A stretch of 64,000 nucleotides of DNA, from positions 34,999 to 98,998 of the forward strand of contig JANQQP010000041.1 in assembly GCA_028285005.1 (NCBI GenBank), given 5' to 3'. Under the pieces are notes generated by a model that saw only the letters and a list, made by a program, of their open reading frames with translations, made no database searches and was not told the DNA's origin. The translations under genes were made by a program, and so were the position numbers. This DNA is from Dehalococcoidia bacterium. GTDB taxonomy: Bacteria; Chloroflexota; Dehalococcoidia; Lucifugimonadales; Lucifugimonadaceae. Each line of letters begins with the position of its first letter. The first letter of the stretch is position 1. Shown here piece after piece: positions 51,590 through 60,234 of the stretch.

Positions 51590-53938
51590 ATGCTCAGCGA
51601 GAAGGCGTCCATCCTCGACCAGACCCGGGCAAACGTGCGAGACAGAGTCCTCTGGCTCGCTACGGCCATCGTCAACCATGCCAACAACGTTCGGCCGAAC
51701 ACCGACGGCACGAAAGTTGGCGGCCATCAGTCATCCTCCGCCTCGTCAGTCGCGCTGCTAACGGCTCTGTATTTCGAGACCCTCGAAAGCGACGACCGAG
51801 TCGCCATCAAGCCGCACGCATCTCCGGTATTCCATGCGATCAACTACCTCCTCGGCAACCTTGATGCGAAATACCTGGAGCAGTTCCGGCAATACGGCGG
51901 GTTGCAGGCCTACCCGAGCCGTACGAAAGATCCGGAGATTGTAGATTTCTCGACCGGCTCGGTTGGGCTCGCAGGCCCCGCGGCGGCGTTCGGCGCACTG
52001 ACACGCGACTACCTGGAGCTGCACGACTTCACGCCGACATCCGGTCGCTTCTACGCCCATCTTGGTGACGCGGAACTCGATGAGGGCTCTATGTGGGAAG
52101 CCGTGATCGAACCGGCACTTTCTGGCCTTGGCCGATGCACGTGGATAGTGGACGTAAATCGTCAGAGCCTTGACCGCGTCGTACCCGGAATCCGCATCCG
52201 GCAGTACATCGACATGCTCGAAGCGAACGGCTGGACCGTCTTCACTGCCAAGTACGGCGACAGTTTGACGGAACTTATGGAGCGGCCCGGCGGCGAGGCT
52301 CTAAGGCGGCGCATAGACGACATGCCGAACGAGGAGTACCAGGGACTTCTCACAGCCCCACACGCCGACCTTCGCGGCCGGCTCCTTGAAGGTGCCGACG
52401 GCGACAAAGCCGACCTTGACCGCTGTGTCTCAACCGTAGACGACGAAGAACTCTACGAACGGATCATCAACCTCGGCGGCCATGATGTCGGCTACCTGAC
52501 GCGGCTTTACGGTCGAGCCGCGGCCGTCGAAGGACCGTCCGCAGTGTTCGCGTACACCGTAAAGGGCTGGGGATTGCAGAGCGCAGCGGATCCACGCAAC
52601 CACGCGGCTACGCTATCGCAGGAACAGTTCGAGCAGTTTGGCGCGGCTATGGGACGAGACACGGAGAACCCCTGGGAGCGATTCCCGGAAGATTCGCTAG
52701 AGCAGAGCTACATCGCAAAAGCGGCGACTCGCCTCTCACGCCGCAAGCAGCAGACCTTCGACCCGCTGGAATTCGAGGACACCGGCCTGACGATTCCGGC
52801 CACTGCCTCAACGCAGGACGCCTTCGCCCGCATGCTCCTCGAGCTTGACCGCTCATCCCCCGAATCAGCCAGCCGTATCGTCACAACGTCGGCCGATGTG
52901 GCCACTTCCACCGGCCTGTCCAGCTGGATCAACCGAGCATCAGTCTTCTCACGAGAAGAGACACCGGACTTCCTCGGATTCAGGGAGCGAATGCTTAAGT
53001 GGCTTCAGAAGCCGGAGGGGCGTCACATCGAACTAGGCCTAAGCGAAATGAACATGTTCCTGCTGCTGGGACAGTTGGGACTGGCGGACCGGATGTCCGG
53101 CCAACGGCTCATTCCGATCGGCACTGTGTATGACCCGTTCATCGCACGGGGCACAGACGCTCTGGTCAACGCGCTCTACCAGGAGTCTCGTTTCATCCTG
53201 GTCGCGACCCCATCCGGCATCTCGCTCAGCACTGAGGGCGGCGCACACCAGGGAGTCATCACACCATCGCTCGGCATCAACACGCCCGGCATCATCTACT
53301 ACGAGCCAGCGTTCGCTCGCGAAGTCGAATGGATACTGCTGGACGCCGTACGGTCAATCGGAAAAGGCGATGGCGAGTCGTATCTGTTGAGGTTGAGCAC
53401 AAGGCCGGTCGATCAATCCCTGTTCTTACCGGAAGGAGCCCAGACTGAAGTGCTGAGAGAGCAAGTATTAGCCGGCTGCTACAGGCTGCGGAGCGCCAAG
53501 TCCGACTCGGAAGCCTCGCTCAACCTGTTCGCCGTTGGAGCGCTGGTCGAGGAAGCGGTGCAGGCCATTGAGCCGCTCGAATCAGAAGGAATTGGCGTCA
53601 ACCTGTTCGTAGTCACCAGTCCCGATCTTCTAAACCGGCAGCTCATGCAGGCCACGGCGGCCGAGCAGGCGGGAGAGGACGATGCTCCGTGGGACCCAAC
53701 CGGACTGCTAGCTGAAGCCGAGATCGGCAAACCGGCCCTCAGCGTCATCGATGGGCACCCGCACTCGATGGCCTTCCTTGGCGCGGCTCTCGACTGCCCT
53801 TCGAGCGTGCTTGGCGTCACCACCTACGGCCAGTCTGGCTCTCGTGAAGACCTGTACCGCCACTTCAGTATCGACTCGCAAGGCATATTCGAAGCAGGCC
53901 TCGGACTCGTCGACAGGTGGCGTAAGCGCTCTGCCTGA
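51590..53938 (+). CDS. Homodimeric pyruvate-dehydrogenase-E1/transketolase-like TPP enzyme
   Basis: A 782-residue thiamine-diphosphate enzyme. The TPP-binding motif is LGDAELDEG...VDVNRQSLDR, and the early KPHASPVFHAINYL and STGSVGLAGPAAAFGAL match the AceE/transketolase fold. The second half has the pyrimidine-binding domain (LGLSEMNMFLLLGQLGLADR) and a transketolase-C-like end. It resembles AceE but is about 100 residues shorter, and no E2 or E3 gene adjoins it. It may oxidise pyruvate or another 2-oxoacid. The neighbours are a helicase and an aldehyde dehydrogenase. Confidence 0.83.
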   Translation: MLSEKASILDQTRANVRDRVLWLATAIVNHANNVRPNTDGTKVGGHQSSSASSVALLTALYFETLESDDRVAIKPHASPVFHAINYLLGNLDAKYLEQFRQYGGLQAYPSRTKDPEIVDFSTGSVGLAGPAAAFGALTRDYLELHDFTPTSGRFYAHLGDAELDEGSMWEAVIEPALSGLGRCTWIVDVNRQSLDRVVPGIRIRQYIDMLEANGWTVFTAKYGDSLTELMERPGGEALRRRIDDMPNEEYQGLLTAPHADLRGRLLEGADGDKADLDRCVSTVDDEELYERIINLGGHDVGYLTRLYGRAAAVEGPSAVFAYTVKGWGLQSAADPRNHAATLSQEQFEQFGAAMGRDTENPWERFPEDSLEQSYIAKAATRLSRRKQQTFDPLEFEDTGLTIPATASTQDAFARMLLELDRSSPESASRIVTTSADVATSTGLSSWINRASVFSREETPDFLGFRERMLKWLQKPEGRHIELGLSEMNMFLLLGQLGLADRMSGQRLIPIGTVYDPFIARGTDALVNALYQESRFILVATPSGISLSTEGGAHQGVITPSLGINTPGIIYYEPAFAREVEWILLDAVRSIGKGDGESYLLRLSTRPVDQSLFLPEGAQTEVLREQVLAGCYRLRSAKSDSEASLNLFAVGALVEEAVQAIEPLESEGIGVNLFVVTSPDLLNRQLMQATAAEQAGEDDAPWDPTGLLAEAEIGKPALSVIDGHPHSMAFLGAALDCPSSVLGVTTYGQSGSREDLYRHFSIDSQGIFEAGLGLVDRWRKRSA

Positions 53939-54025
53939 GCCCGGCACTCACCCCTGACCCGCATTCGCGAGCTAGACTACCTCTCCGCGCCATTAACCCA
54001 TCACGCACCGAGTGGAGTCGGACTA

Positions 54026-55510
54026 TTGAGCGAGCCACACAGGAACTTCATCGGCGGAGAGTGGATAGCCTCCGTATCCGGCGAAACGTACCACACCATC
54101 AACCCGGCGAGACCGAAAGAGGTAGTGGGCGAGTTCCAGGCCTCCATACCTCAGGACGCTGAAAACGCCATCGTCACTGCGGCTGAAGCGGCGCCCGCTT
54201 GGGGCCGGATGCCTGCACCTCAACGCGGCTCGCTCCTGTTCAAAGCTCTCGACATCTTCGAGCGACGCGCAGACGAACTCGCCCGAGCAATCACAGTTGA
54301 AGAAGGCAAGCCAATCGCCGACTCGACCGGTGAAGTCAAGCGGGCGATGAACATACTTGAGTATGCTGCCGGTGAAGGTCGCAGGCTCTTCGGCTATACG
54401 ACGCCATCGGAGCTGCCTGACACTGCTGCGTACACATTCAAGCGCCCGCTCGGCGTTGTCTCGATCATCACACCCTGGAACTTCCCGGTCGCCATCCCGG
54501 TCTGGAAGATCGCACCCGCGCTCATCTGCGGCAACGCCGTCATCTTCAAGCCGGCATCTGCCACACCATTCGCAGCCACGATCATCGCTGAAATATTCGA
54601 AGAGGCTGGTCTGCCGTCCGGCACATTCAACCTCATCACCGGCCCCGGCGGTTCCATCGGCAACACGCTGGTCGAGGACCCGCGGGTAGCCGGAGTCTCG
54701 TTCACCGGCTCAACCGAGATTGGCACCCGCATCTATGCCCGCGGCGCTGAGAACCTGAAGAAGGTACAGGCCGAGCTCGGAGGCAAGAACGCTGCCATCG
54801 TTATGAACGATGCAGACCTCGACAAGGCGGTGCCCGGAATAGTGCAGGGCGCTTTTGGCTCGACTGGACAGCGCTGCACGGCAACAAGCCGGGCAATCGT
54901 GGAACGAGGCGTGTACAGCGAGTTCATGGATCAGTTGATCGAGCAGACCAGTGCGCTGAAGGTCGGAGACGGTATCGACCCCCACAACGATGTCGCTCCA
55001 CTCTCCAGCAAGAGCCAGTTCGACACGGTGCGGGAGTACATCGGTGTAGGCACAGAAGAGGGCGCAAAGCTTGCGTTCGGCGGCCACGCCCTCGAAGGTC
55101 CAGAGTGGGAAGGCGGCTACTACGTTGAGCCGACGATCTTCACTGACGTGCCGCTCAAAAGCCGCATCGCACAGGAAGAGATATTCGGCCCGGTGCTCAC
55201 TGTGTTCCAGGCCGACGACGTTCAAGACGCAGTGAAGATTTCGAACTCAGTCCAGTTCGGACTCTCCTCATCCATCTACACACGAGACCTGGTCCAGGCG
55301 CACGAGTACATCAACACCGTCGAGACCGGCATGGTACACGTCAACGCGCCGACACTCGGCGGCGAGGTTCATCTCCCGTTCGGCGGCCTGAAAGCATCGG
55401 GCGTCGGCCAGCGTGAGCAGGGCACCGAAGCCTTCGACTTCTACACAGAAACGATCACCGCTTACATCGACTACTCGGCCGGGAGCCGAGAGCGCTCAAG
55501 GTTCATCTAG
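54026..55510 (+). CDS. Aldehyde dehydrogenase, 2-oxoglutarate-semialdehyde-dehydrogenase-like
   Basis: A 494-residue NAD(P)-dependent ALDH starting at TTG. The catalytic residues lie in [14 protein letters not shown] (general-base Glu) and GQRCTATSR (nucleophile Cys); [18 protein letters not shown] and [10 protein letters not shown] are conserved. The [11 protein letters not shown] end is typical of the ketoglutaric semialdehyde group, which acts in the non-phosphorylated pathways for arabinose, xylose and aldarate. It precedes the Gfo/Idh gene by 8 nt and forms an operon with it. Confidence 0.9.
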   Translation: MSEPHRNFIGGEWIASVSGETYHTINPARPKEVVGEFQASIPQDAENAIVTAAEAAPAWGRMPAPQRGSLLFKALDIFERRADELARAITVEEGKPIADSTGEVKRAMNILEYAAGEGRRLFGYTTPSELPDTAAYTFKRPLGVVSIITPWNFPVAIPVWKIAPALICGNAVIFKPASATPFAATIIAEIFEEAGLPSGTFNLITGPGGSIGNTLVEDPRVAGVSFTGSTEIGTRIYARGAENLKKVQAELGGKNAAIVMNDADLDKAVPGIVQGAFGSTGQRCTATSRAIVERGVYSEFMDQLIEQTSALKVGDGIDPHNDVAPLSSKSQFDTVREYIGVGTEEGAKLAFGGHALEGPEWEGGYYVEPTIFTDVPLKSRIAQEEIFGPVLTVFQADDVQDAVKISNSVQFGLSSSIYTRDLVQAHEYINTVETGMVHVNAPTLGGEVHLPFGGLKASGVGQREQGTEAFDFYTETITAYIDYSAGSRERSRFI

Positions 55511-55518
55511 GAGAAGAT

Positions 55519-56775
55519 ATGGTCCAGATTCCAATTGCGATAGTCGGCGCCGGCGGCATGGGCGGCAGGCACCTCCGAGCCCTCGGCGCGCTGTATGAAA
55601 GCGGCATGGCCAACGTTGAGCTAGCCGCAGTGTGCGACCTGCGCGAAGACAACGCGAACCACCTCGCCGACACAGCGAAGGAGATGCTCGGGACGCGCCC
55701 AGAGGTCTTCACCTCGATGGAGGAGATGCGCAGCAAGCGTCCGGACATCGAGGCTGTCGACATCACCACCGACTCGGGCTCACATCACCTCGTCGCCGAG
55801 ATGGCATTCGACCTCGGCTACCACGTTCTCTGTGAGAAGCCGCTCTCGCTGACCATCCGTGGCTGCAATCGTGTGATCGAAGCCTGGAAGAAGAGCGGCA
55901 AAGTGCTGAGCGTCGGCGAGCAGGAGCGGCGCGATCCGATGTGCCGCCTCAATAAAGCCGTGATCGAGGCCGGAGCGATCGGCGACCCTTATTCGTTCCT
56001 GCTCGGTTCAGCTAGTGGAGGCAGCGACATCATCATTTGGCCGTGGCGCCACTATAAGAACATCGGCGGCATCTTCGTCGATGCAGGCGTCCACACCGTC
56101 GACCAGATGATGTACTACATGGGCGATGTCGAAGAGGTATTCGCCGTTTCCAAGGTCTGGGAGCCGAAACGCTACAGGGGCGAGCGACTAGGCGTGGCGC
56201 ACTTCTACGACCGATGGTTCGACGAAGTGCCGGACGAGATTGATGCGGATGCCGAGGACATGGTGATCTCGACTCTGAAGTTCGCCAACGGCGCCATCGG
56301 CCAGTGGACATCGTTCTACGCGGCGCACGGTGAGCCACTTCGCTACGGCATGATCTACGGTTCAAACGGCTCGATGGAGCCAGCAAAACAGAGGCGAGGC
56401 GAGCCTCTGACCGTGACGATCGATGGCCAGGGAACTCTCACAGGCGACCAGGTGCTTGAGCTCGTTCCGGACTTCCACCTCGACGAGCTGCCTGCACGCC
56501 TCTTTGGCGGCGACCGTCTCGGTTCGTATGTGGGCAAAGTACCGTTCGAGGATGCTGACCGCTTCCTCGTCGCGCTCGAGTACTACGAACTGGGTCAGTG
56601 CATCGCGGATGGAACCACGCCAGAAGTCGACGCCTATGTCGGTCGCAAGGACCTTGCAGTTTGCAACGCTGCGCTCGAATCATCTGTCCTCGGTCGCCCG
56701 GTCACCATCAAGGAGATCGAGAACGAAGAGACGGCTGAGTACGAGGCCAGAATCAACGCCCACTGGAAGATCTAG
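55519..56775 (+). CDS. Gfo/Idh/MocA-family oxidoreductase
   Basis: A 418-residue NAD(P)-dependent oxidoreductase with the Rossmann loop IVGAGGMGGRHLRAL at the start. The EKPLSLT motif (VLCEKPLSLT) carries the catalytic Lys, and GGIFVDAGVHTVDQMMYYMGD includes the conserved Asp/His pair. These enzymes oxidise inositols, sugars or sugar derivatives. Its coupling with the semialdehyde dehydrogenase suggests consecutive steps of a sugar pathway. Confidence 0.9.
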   Translation: MVQIPIAIVGAGGMGGRHLRALGALYESGMANVELAAVCDLREDNANHLADTAKEMLGTRPEVFTSMEEMRSKRPDIEAVDITTDSGSHHLVAEMAFDLGYHVLCEKPLSLTIRGCNRVIEAWKKSGKVLSVGEQERRDPMCRLNKAVIEAGAIGDPYSFLLGSASGGSDIIIWPWRHYKNIGGIFVDAGVHTVDQMMYYMGDVEEVFAVSKVWEPKRYRGERLGVAHFYDRWFDEVPDEIDADAEDMVISTLKFANGAIGQWTSFYAAHGEPLRYGMIYGSNGSMEPAKQRRGEPLTVTIDGQGTLTGDQVLELVPDFHLDELPARLFGGDRLGSYVGKVPFEDADRFLVALEYYELGQCIADGTTPEVDAYVGRKDLAVCNAALESSVLGRPVTIKEIENEETAEYEARINAHWKI

Positions 56776-56942
56776 TCGGACCTCCTCGTATCAACCGGCC
56801 AGATGACTCATGGGTTCGGTGCGTACCCGCGTGCAACTCGCGCCACTCTTCACCAAAATGTAAGAACTGCACGAACACAACACGCCAGCTTTGACGTATG
56901 TGTTAGAGATCGACCGATTTCGCTCTCGTTCGCTCAGACGCT

Positions 56943-57857
56943 GTGCCGCACTTTTCATCGCACATAGGTCACCGATCTCGATACGCAGCCACGGCTTTAA
57001 TCGTCATAGTGGCAGCTATCGCGTGCGGTACCGATACAGCACCCGTTGCGAACGAAGGATCCGGCTCAGTCCCGACCACCGCGCCGGCAGTTGTGCCGAC
57101 TTCTACAGCCACCGCATCGGCTCCAACCGCAACGGTCGTACCTCAGTCACAGGCGACCTCTACCCCGATCCCGACAACCTCTCCGGACGCGCCTGGACTG
57201 ATGACTGATGACAGTTCAGCGACGGCGACTCCCAGTGCTGCGGCCACGGATACTCCCACAGTGCCGACAGCCACTCCGCCTGGTCCAGAGCCACAGCCCA
57301 CGTCCACGCCTGTTCCGGCAACCTCGGGCCCGCAGCAATCTGCGTCACCAACTCCTGCACCCTCGCCCACGCCGGCTCCGACTGCGACGCCAACGACATC
57401 GCCATGGCCTGTCGCCGCTGACTTCACACTGCCAGCGGCCAACGGCCCGGATGTCACGCTCTCTGAGCTCGGGGAAGAAGGTCCGGTTGTTCTTGTCTTC
57501 TACCGGGCATTTTGGTGAACCCACTGCAGGCAGCAGCTAGTTAAGTTGCAACAGCGGTACTCGGACATCGTCGCAGAAGGCGCAGAGATCATCGCGGTCA
57601 GCACCGATGATCTCAGCGGGGCCGAGCGCGCCGTGACTAGTTTTGGACTCGACTTCCCAATCCTCTACACAGCGAGGGACTCATCTGTCCCACAGTCCTA
57701 CAATTCGTTCAACAGGTTTGGCGACGGATTGGCTTCCGCTTCCATCTTCCTGATCGCCAATGGAAACGAGATTCGCTGGCAGAGCCTTGGCCAGAACTAC
57801 CGGCACCAGGTCGATGCTGAGACCGTGTTGGCCCAGATTCGTCAACTCGAGTCGTAA
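56943..57857 (+). CDS. Selenocysteine lipoprotein with a C-terminal thioredoxin-fold (AhpC/TSA-like) domain
   Basis: A 304-residue lipoprotein read through an in-frame TGA at 57516-57518 (codon 192). The GTG start gives the signal SRYAATALIVIVAAIAC with lipobox AIAC. Next is a ~120-residue Thr/Pro/Ala-rich linker, then LPAANGPDVTLSELGEEGPV and VLVFYRAFW before the TGA. After it THCRQQLVKLQQRYSDIV and DFPILYTARDSSV continue the same Prx-like fold to the end. The family motif is FYRGxWCPxC, so TGA replaces the first Cys and yields UxxC with Cys195. A SECIS hairpin follows at 57533-57549. It is probably a membrane-tethered extracytoplasmic peroxide or disulfide reductase. Standard gene calling would split it in two. 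Confidence 0.88.
57533..57549 (+). promoter_or_regulatory. Bacterial SECIS element of the lipoprotein
   Basis: GCAGCT (57533-57538) pairs with AGTTGC (57544-57549), 6 bp with one G-U, enclosing loop AGTTA. The loop begins after 20 nt from the UGA and its second base is G, meeting the bacterial SECIS rule. Confidence 0.75.
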
Positions 57858-57992
57858 CAAGCTCCTCGCTCGATCCCATTGACGGAGTAACATTCCTGCG
57901 CCCGATCTGAATCGGCGACGTTGACGACGATTACTGTCAGACGTCCCATCTTCCACAAGTTTTCAGACCCTCTGCGCAGGACTTTGCATCCC

Positions 57993-59120
57993 ATGAAAAT
58001 CGAGAAGATCGAAACCTTCTTTGTCTCACGCTTCCTCGTCTGCCGCATCACAACGGAAGACGGTACACAGGGCGTAGGCGAATCCTGCTACTGGGGATAT
58101 CCAAAGGCGGCTGAGCAGACCATTCACGGCTTCGCAGATGACCTGATCGGCATGGATGCCGGCAATATCGAGCACATCTGGAACTACATCTGGCGTTACA
58201 ACAGTAACTTCCGCGGAAACAGCATCGGTGGCGCTATTAGCGCTATAGACATGGCGCTTTGGGACATCAAAGGCAAACGGTTGCAGGCACCCGTCTGGGA
58301 CCTGCTGGGTGGCAAGGTCAGGCATAAGGTCAGGGCGATCGCGCAGGGAGTGAACGTCGAAACGCCCGAATCAGCGTCCCAGGATGCGAAGAAGTGGCAG
58401 GACCAGGGCTTCACTGCACTCAAGTTCACGCCGATGCACAAGAACTGGCCGGACCGCACCTACAGCGACGTACTCAAGTCAGGCGTCGAGATCGTCGCAG
58501 CGATACGCGACACCGTAGGTTGGGACATGGACCTCGCCATCGACATCCACCGCAACATGCAGCCACATGAAGCGGTGGCGTTCTGCGAAGAGCTCGAGAA
58601 GTTCCGCCTCTACTTCGTCGAAGACCCCATCGTCCCAGACTCTGTAGTGGCAATGGGCGAGGTTGCCGCGAAGATGCAGGTGCCGCTGGCAGTTGGTGAG
58701 CGAAACGCCGGGGTCTGGGAGTTCCGCGAGTATGCACAGCTAACGAACTGCGCATTTTTCAAGCCGGATATTGCTGTCGCAGGCGGGATCACCGGCACTA
58801 AAAAGATCGCCACCATCGCTGAGGCGCATCACGTCAAGATCTGCCCACACAACTTCCAGGGTCCTATCGCCACTGCTGCCAACATCGCCCTCGCAGTATC
58901 CAGTCCTGCCTGGGACGTCCAGGAGTCCGTCGGCGAGCACGAATCTCCAAGGCGAGACATGGTCGACGAGATCATGAAGCTGGAAGATGGTTGGTACACG
59001 CCATCTGAACGTCCGGGACTTGGCGTCGAATTCAACGAAGCTGCCACGGAGAAGTTCCCATTCGACCCTGCCCGGGTGGCGCCGCCGATCAGAGAGGACG
59101 GCAGCGTAGCGCTGCGCTAA
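57993..59120 (+). CDS. Mandelate racemase/muconate lactonizing (enolase superfamily) sugar-acid dehydratase
   Basis: A 375-residue enolase-superfamily enzyme starting at MKIEKIETFFVSR. Metal ligands lie in DLAIDIHRN (Asp), YFVEDPI (Glu) and LAVGERNAG (Glu), and the general base His is in KICPHNFQGP. The DIHRN and ICPHN pattern resembles galactonate/mannonate dehydratase-type members, which convert aldonates to 2-keto-3-deoxy acids. That product fits the KDG kinase and KDPG aldolase at 29070-30866. The next gene starts 9 nt later. Confidence 0.9.
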   Translation: MKIEKIETFFVSRFLVCRITTEDGTQGVGESCYWGYPKAAEQTIHGFADDLIGMDAGNIEHIWNYIWRYNSNFRGNSIGGAISAIDMALWDIKGKRLQAPVWDLLGGKVRHKVRAIAQGVNVETPESASQDAKKWQDQGFTALKFTPMHKNWPDRTYSDVLKSGVEIVAAIRDTVGWDMDLAIDIHRNMQPHEAVAFCEELEKFRLYFVEDPIVPDSVVAMGEVAAKMQVPLAVGERNAGVWEFREYAQLTNCAFFKPDIAVAGGITGTKKIATIAEAHHVKICPHNFQGPIATAANIALAVSSPAWDVQESVGEHESPRRDMVDEIMKLEDGWYTPSERPGLGVEFNEAATEKFPFDPARVAPPIREDGSVALR

Positions 59121-59129
59121 AGATCAAGA

Positions 59130-59546
59130 ATGCCAATCGAATACACATCTTCACTTGAAGGCGTCACGCCCGATCGGCTGCACGGGTTTTTCGTCGGCTG
59201 GCCCAACCCACCCTCGCCGGAGACTCATCTACGGATTCTACGGGGCAGCGACGAGGTTGTACTCGCGAAAGACACCTCGTCCGAGAAGGTGGTCGGGTTC
59301 ATCACTGCAACAACGGACAAGGTGATCTCAGCCTTCATCCCGCACCTTGAGGTCTTACCCGAGTTCCAGGGCAATGGAATAGGCAGTGAACTGGTCAGGA
59401 AGATGCTGAAACGGCTGGAAGCCTTCTACGCCATCGATCTGATGTGTGATCCGGACGTGCAGCCGTTCTATGAGCGGCTCGGCCTCAGGCCGTACTCAGG
59501 CATGGTGATGAGGAACCATGACCGCCAAAGCGGCGAAGCTATTTGA
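59130..59546 (+). CDS. GNAT-family N-acetyltransferase
   Basis: A 138-residue acetyltransferase with the acetyl-CoA loop QGNGIGSEL near residue 85 after the strand ISAFIPHLEVLPEF. The final DVQPFYERLGLRPYSGMVMRN is the usual end of the fold. It follows the dehydratase by 9 nt, probably on one transcript. The substrate is unknown. It converges with the winged-helix regulator. Confidence 0.87.
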   Translation: MPIEYTSSLEGVTPDRLHGFFVGWPNPPSPETHLRILRGSDEVVLAKDTSSEKVVGFITATTDKVISAFIPHLEVLPEFQGNGIGSELVRKMLKRLEAFYAIDLMCDPDVQPFYERLGLRPYSGMVMRNHDRQSGEAI

Positions 59547-59564
59547 TCCGCCCTTGAGATTCGC

Positions 59565-60056
59565 TCACGGCCCAACGATACGGTAACCGATCGACCGCAC
59601 ATTCAATATCCGCCCTGACCAGATCATCCGCGTGCCATTCAGCTTCACACGCAAACGACGGATGTAGACGCGCAGGTTGCCGCCATACTCATCATTTACG
59701 TGACCACTGTAGGCAGCAAGCAGGTCTTCACTGGTGACGACTCCCGGAGAATCCGCCACCAGCCGGTGCAGCAACTTGAATTCACCAGCGGCCAGCGCTA
59801 CATCTTCGCCAGCTACGACTACTCTCTGGCTTTGCGGGTACAGCAGAAGATTTCCGACCCGCATTGCCGCCTCAGAAATCACGTCTTGTGCCGAATTGCC
59901 GATGCGACATTTGAGTTCGTGAATACCCTCAGTCAGCATCTCAATGGCGCGGACCAGTGCGTCGAGCCCGCGATCGGAGGCTTGAGACGGCGAGGCACCG
60001 ACGGCGTATGAAAGTCGCGTGTCCTCTACGGCTTCCGGTCTTGTCGGGTCATCCAT
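59565..60056 (-). CDS. Orphan OmpR-type winged-helix DNA-binding protein
   Basis: A 163-residue protein whose last ~95 residues are an OmpR/PhoB-type winged helix (LLYPQSQRVVVAGEDVALAA, GEFKLLHRLVADSPGVVTSED, VYIRRLRVKLNG, VRSIGYRIV). The first ~65 residues are helical and not a receiver domain: there is no phospho-acceptor Asp pattern. It is thus a response-regulator effector without its own sensor input. An inverted repeat lies in its upstream region (60092-60129), suggesting self-regulation. Confidence 0.83.
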   Translation of the reverse strand: MDDPTRPEAVEDTRLSYAVGASPSQASDRGLDALVRAIEMLTEGIHELKCRIGNSAQDVISEAAMRVGNLLLYPQSQRVVVAGEDVALAAGEFKLLHRLVADSPGVVTSEDLLAAYSGHVNDEYGGNLRVYIRRLRVKLNGTRMIWSGRILNVRSIGYRIVGP

Positions 60057-60091
60057 TTACTGTCCCGTGCGCTTCGTGACCGAACGCATTG

Positions 60092-60129
60092 ATTACAGTT
60101 AGGTGAACAAATGGTCACTGATCTGTAAT
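60092..60129. promoter_or_regulatory. Inverted repeat upstream of the winged-helix gene
   Basis: ATTACAG (60092-60098) and CTGTAAT (60123-60129) form a 7-bp inverted repeat with a 24-nt spacer, 36 nt upstream of the start. It could be the binding site of the regulator itself. Confidence 0.35.
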
Positions 60130-60234
60130 AAATCAGAGGAGTGACCAGGCGTATGGCAGGAGCCCACCAGATGACGCTATGTGACTGCACATCTCTCAGG
60201 ATTGCAGATGCTGACAGTGCGGCGTTGTTGAGGG

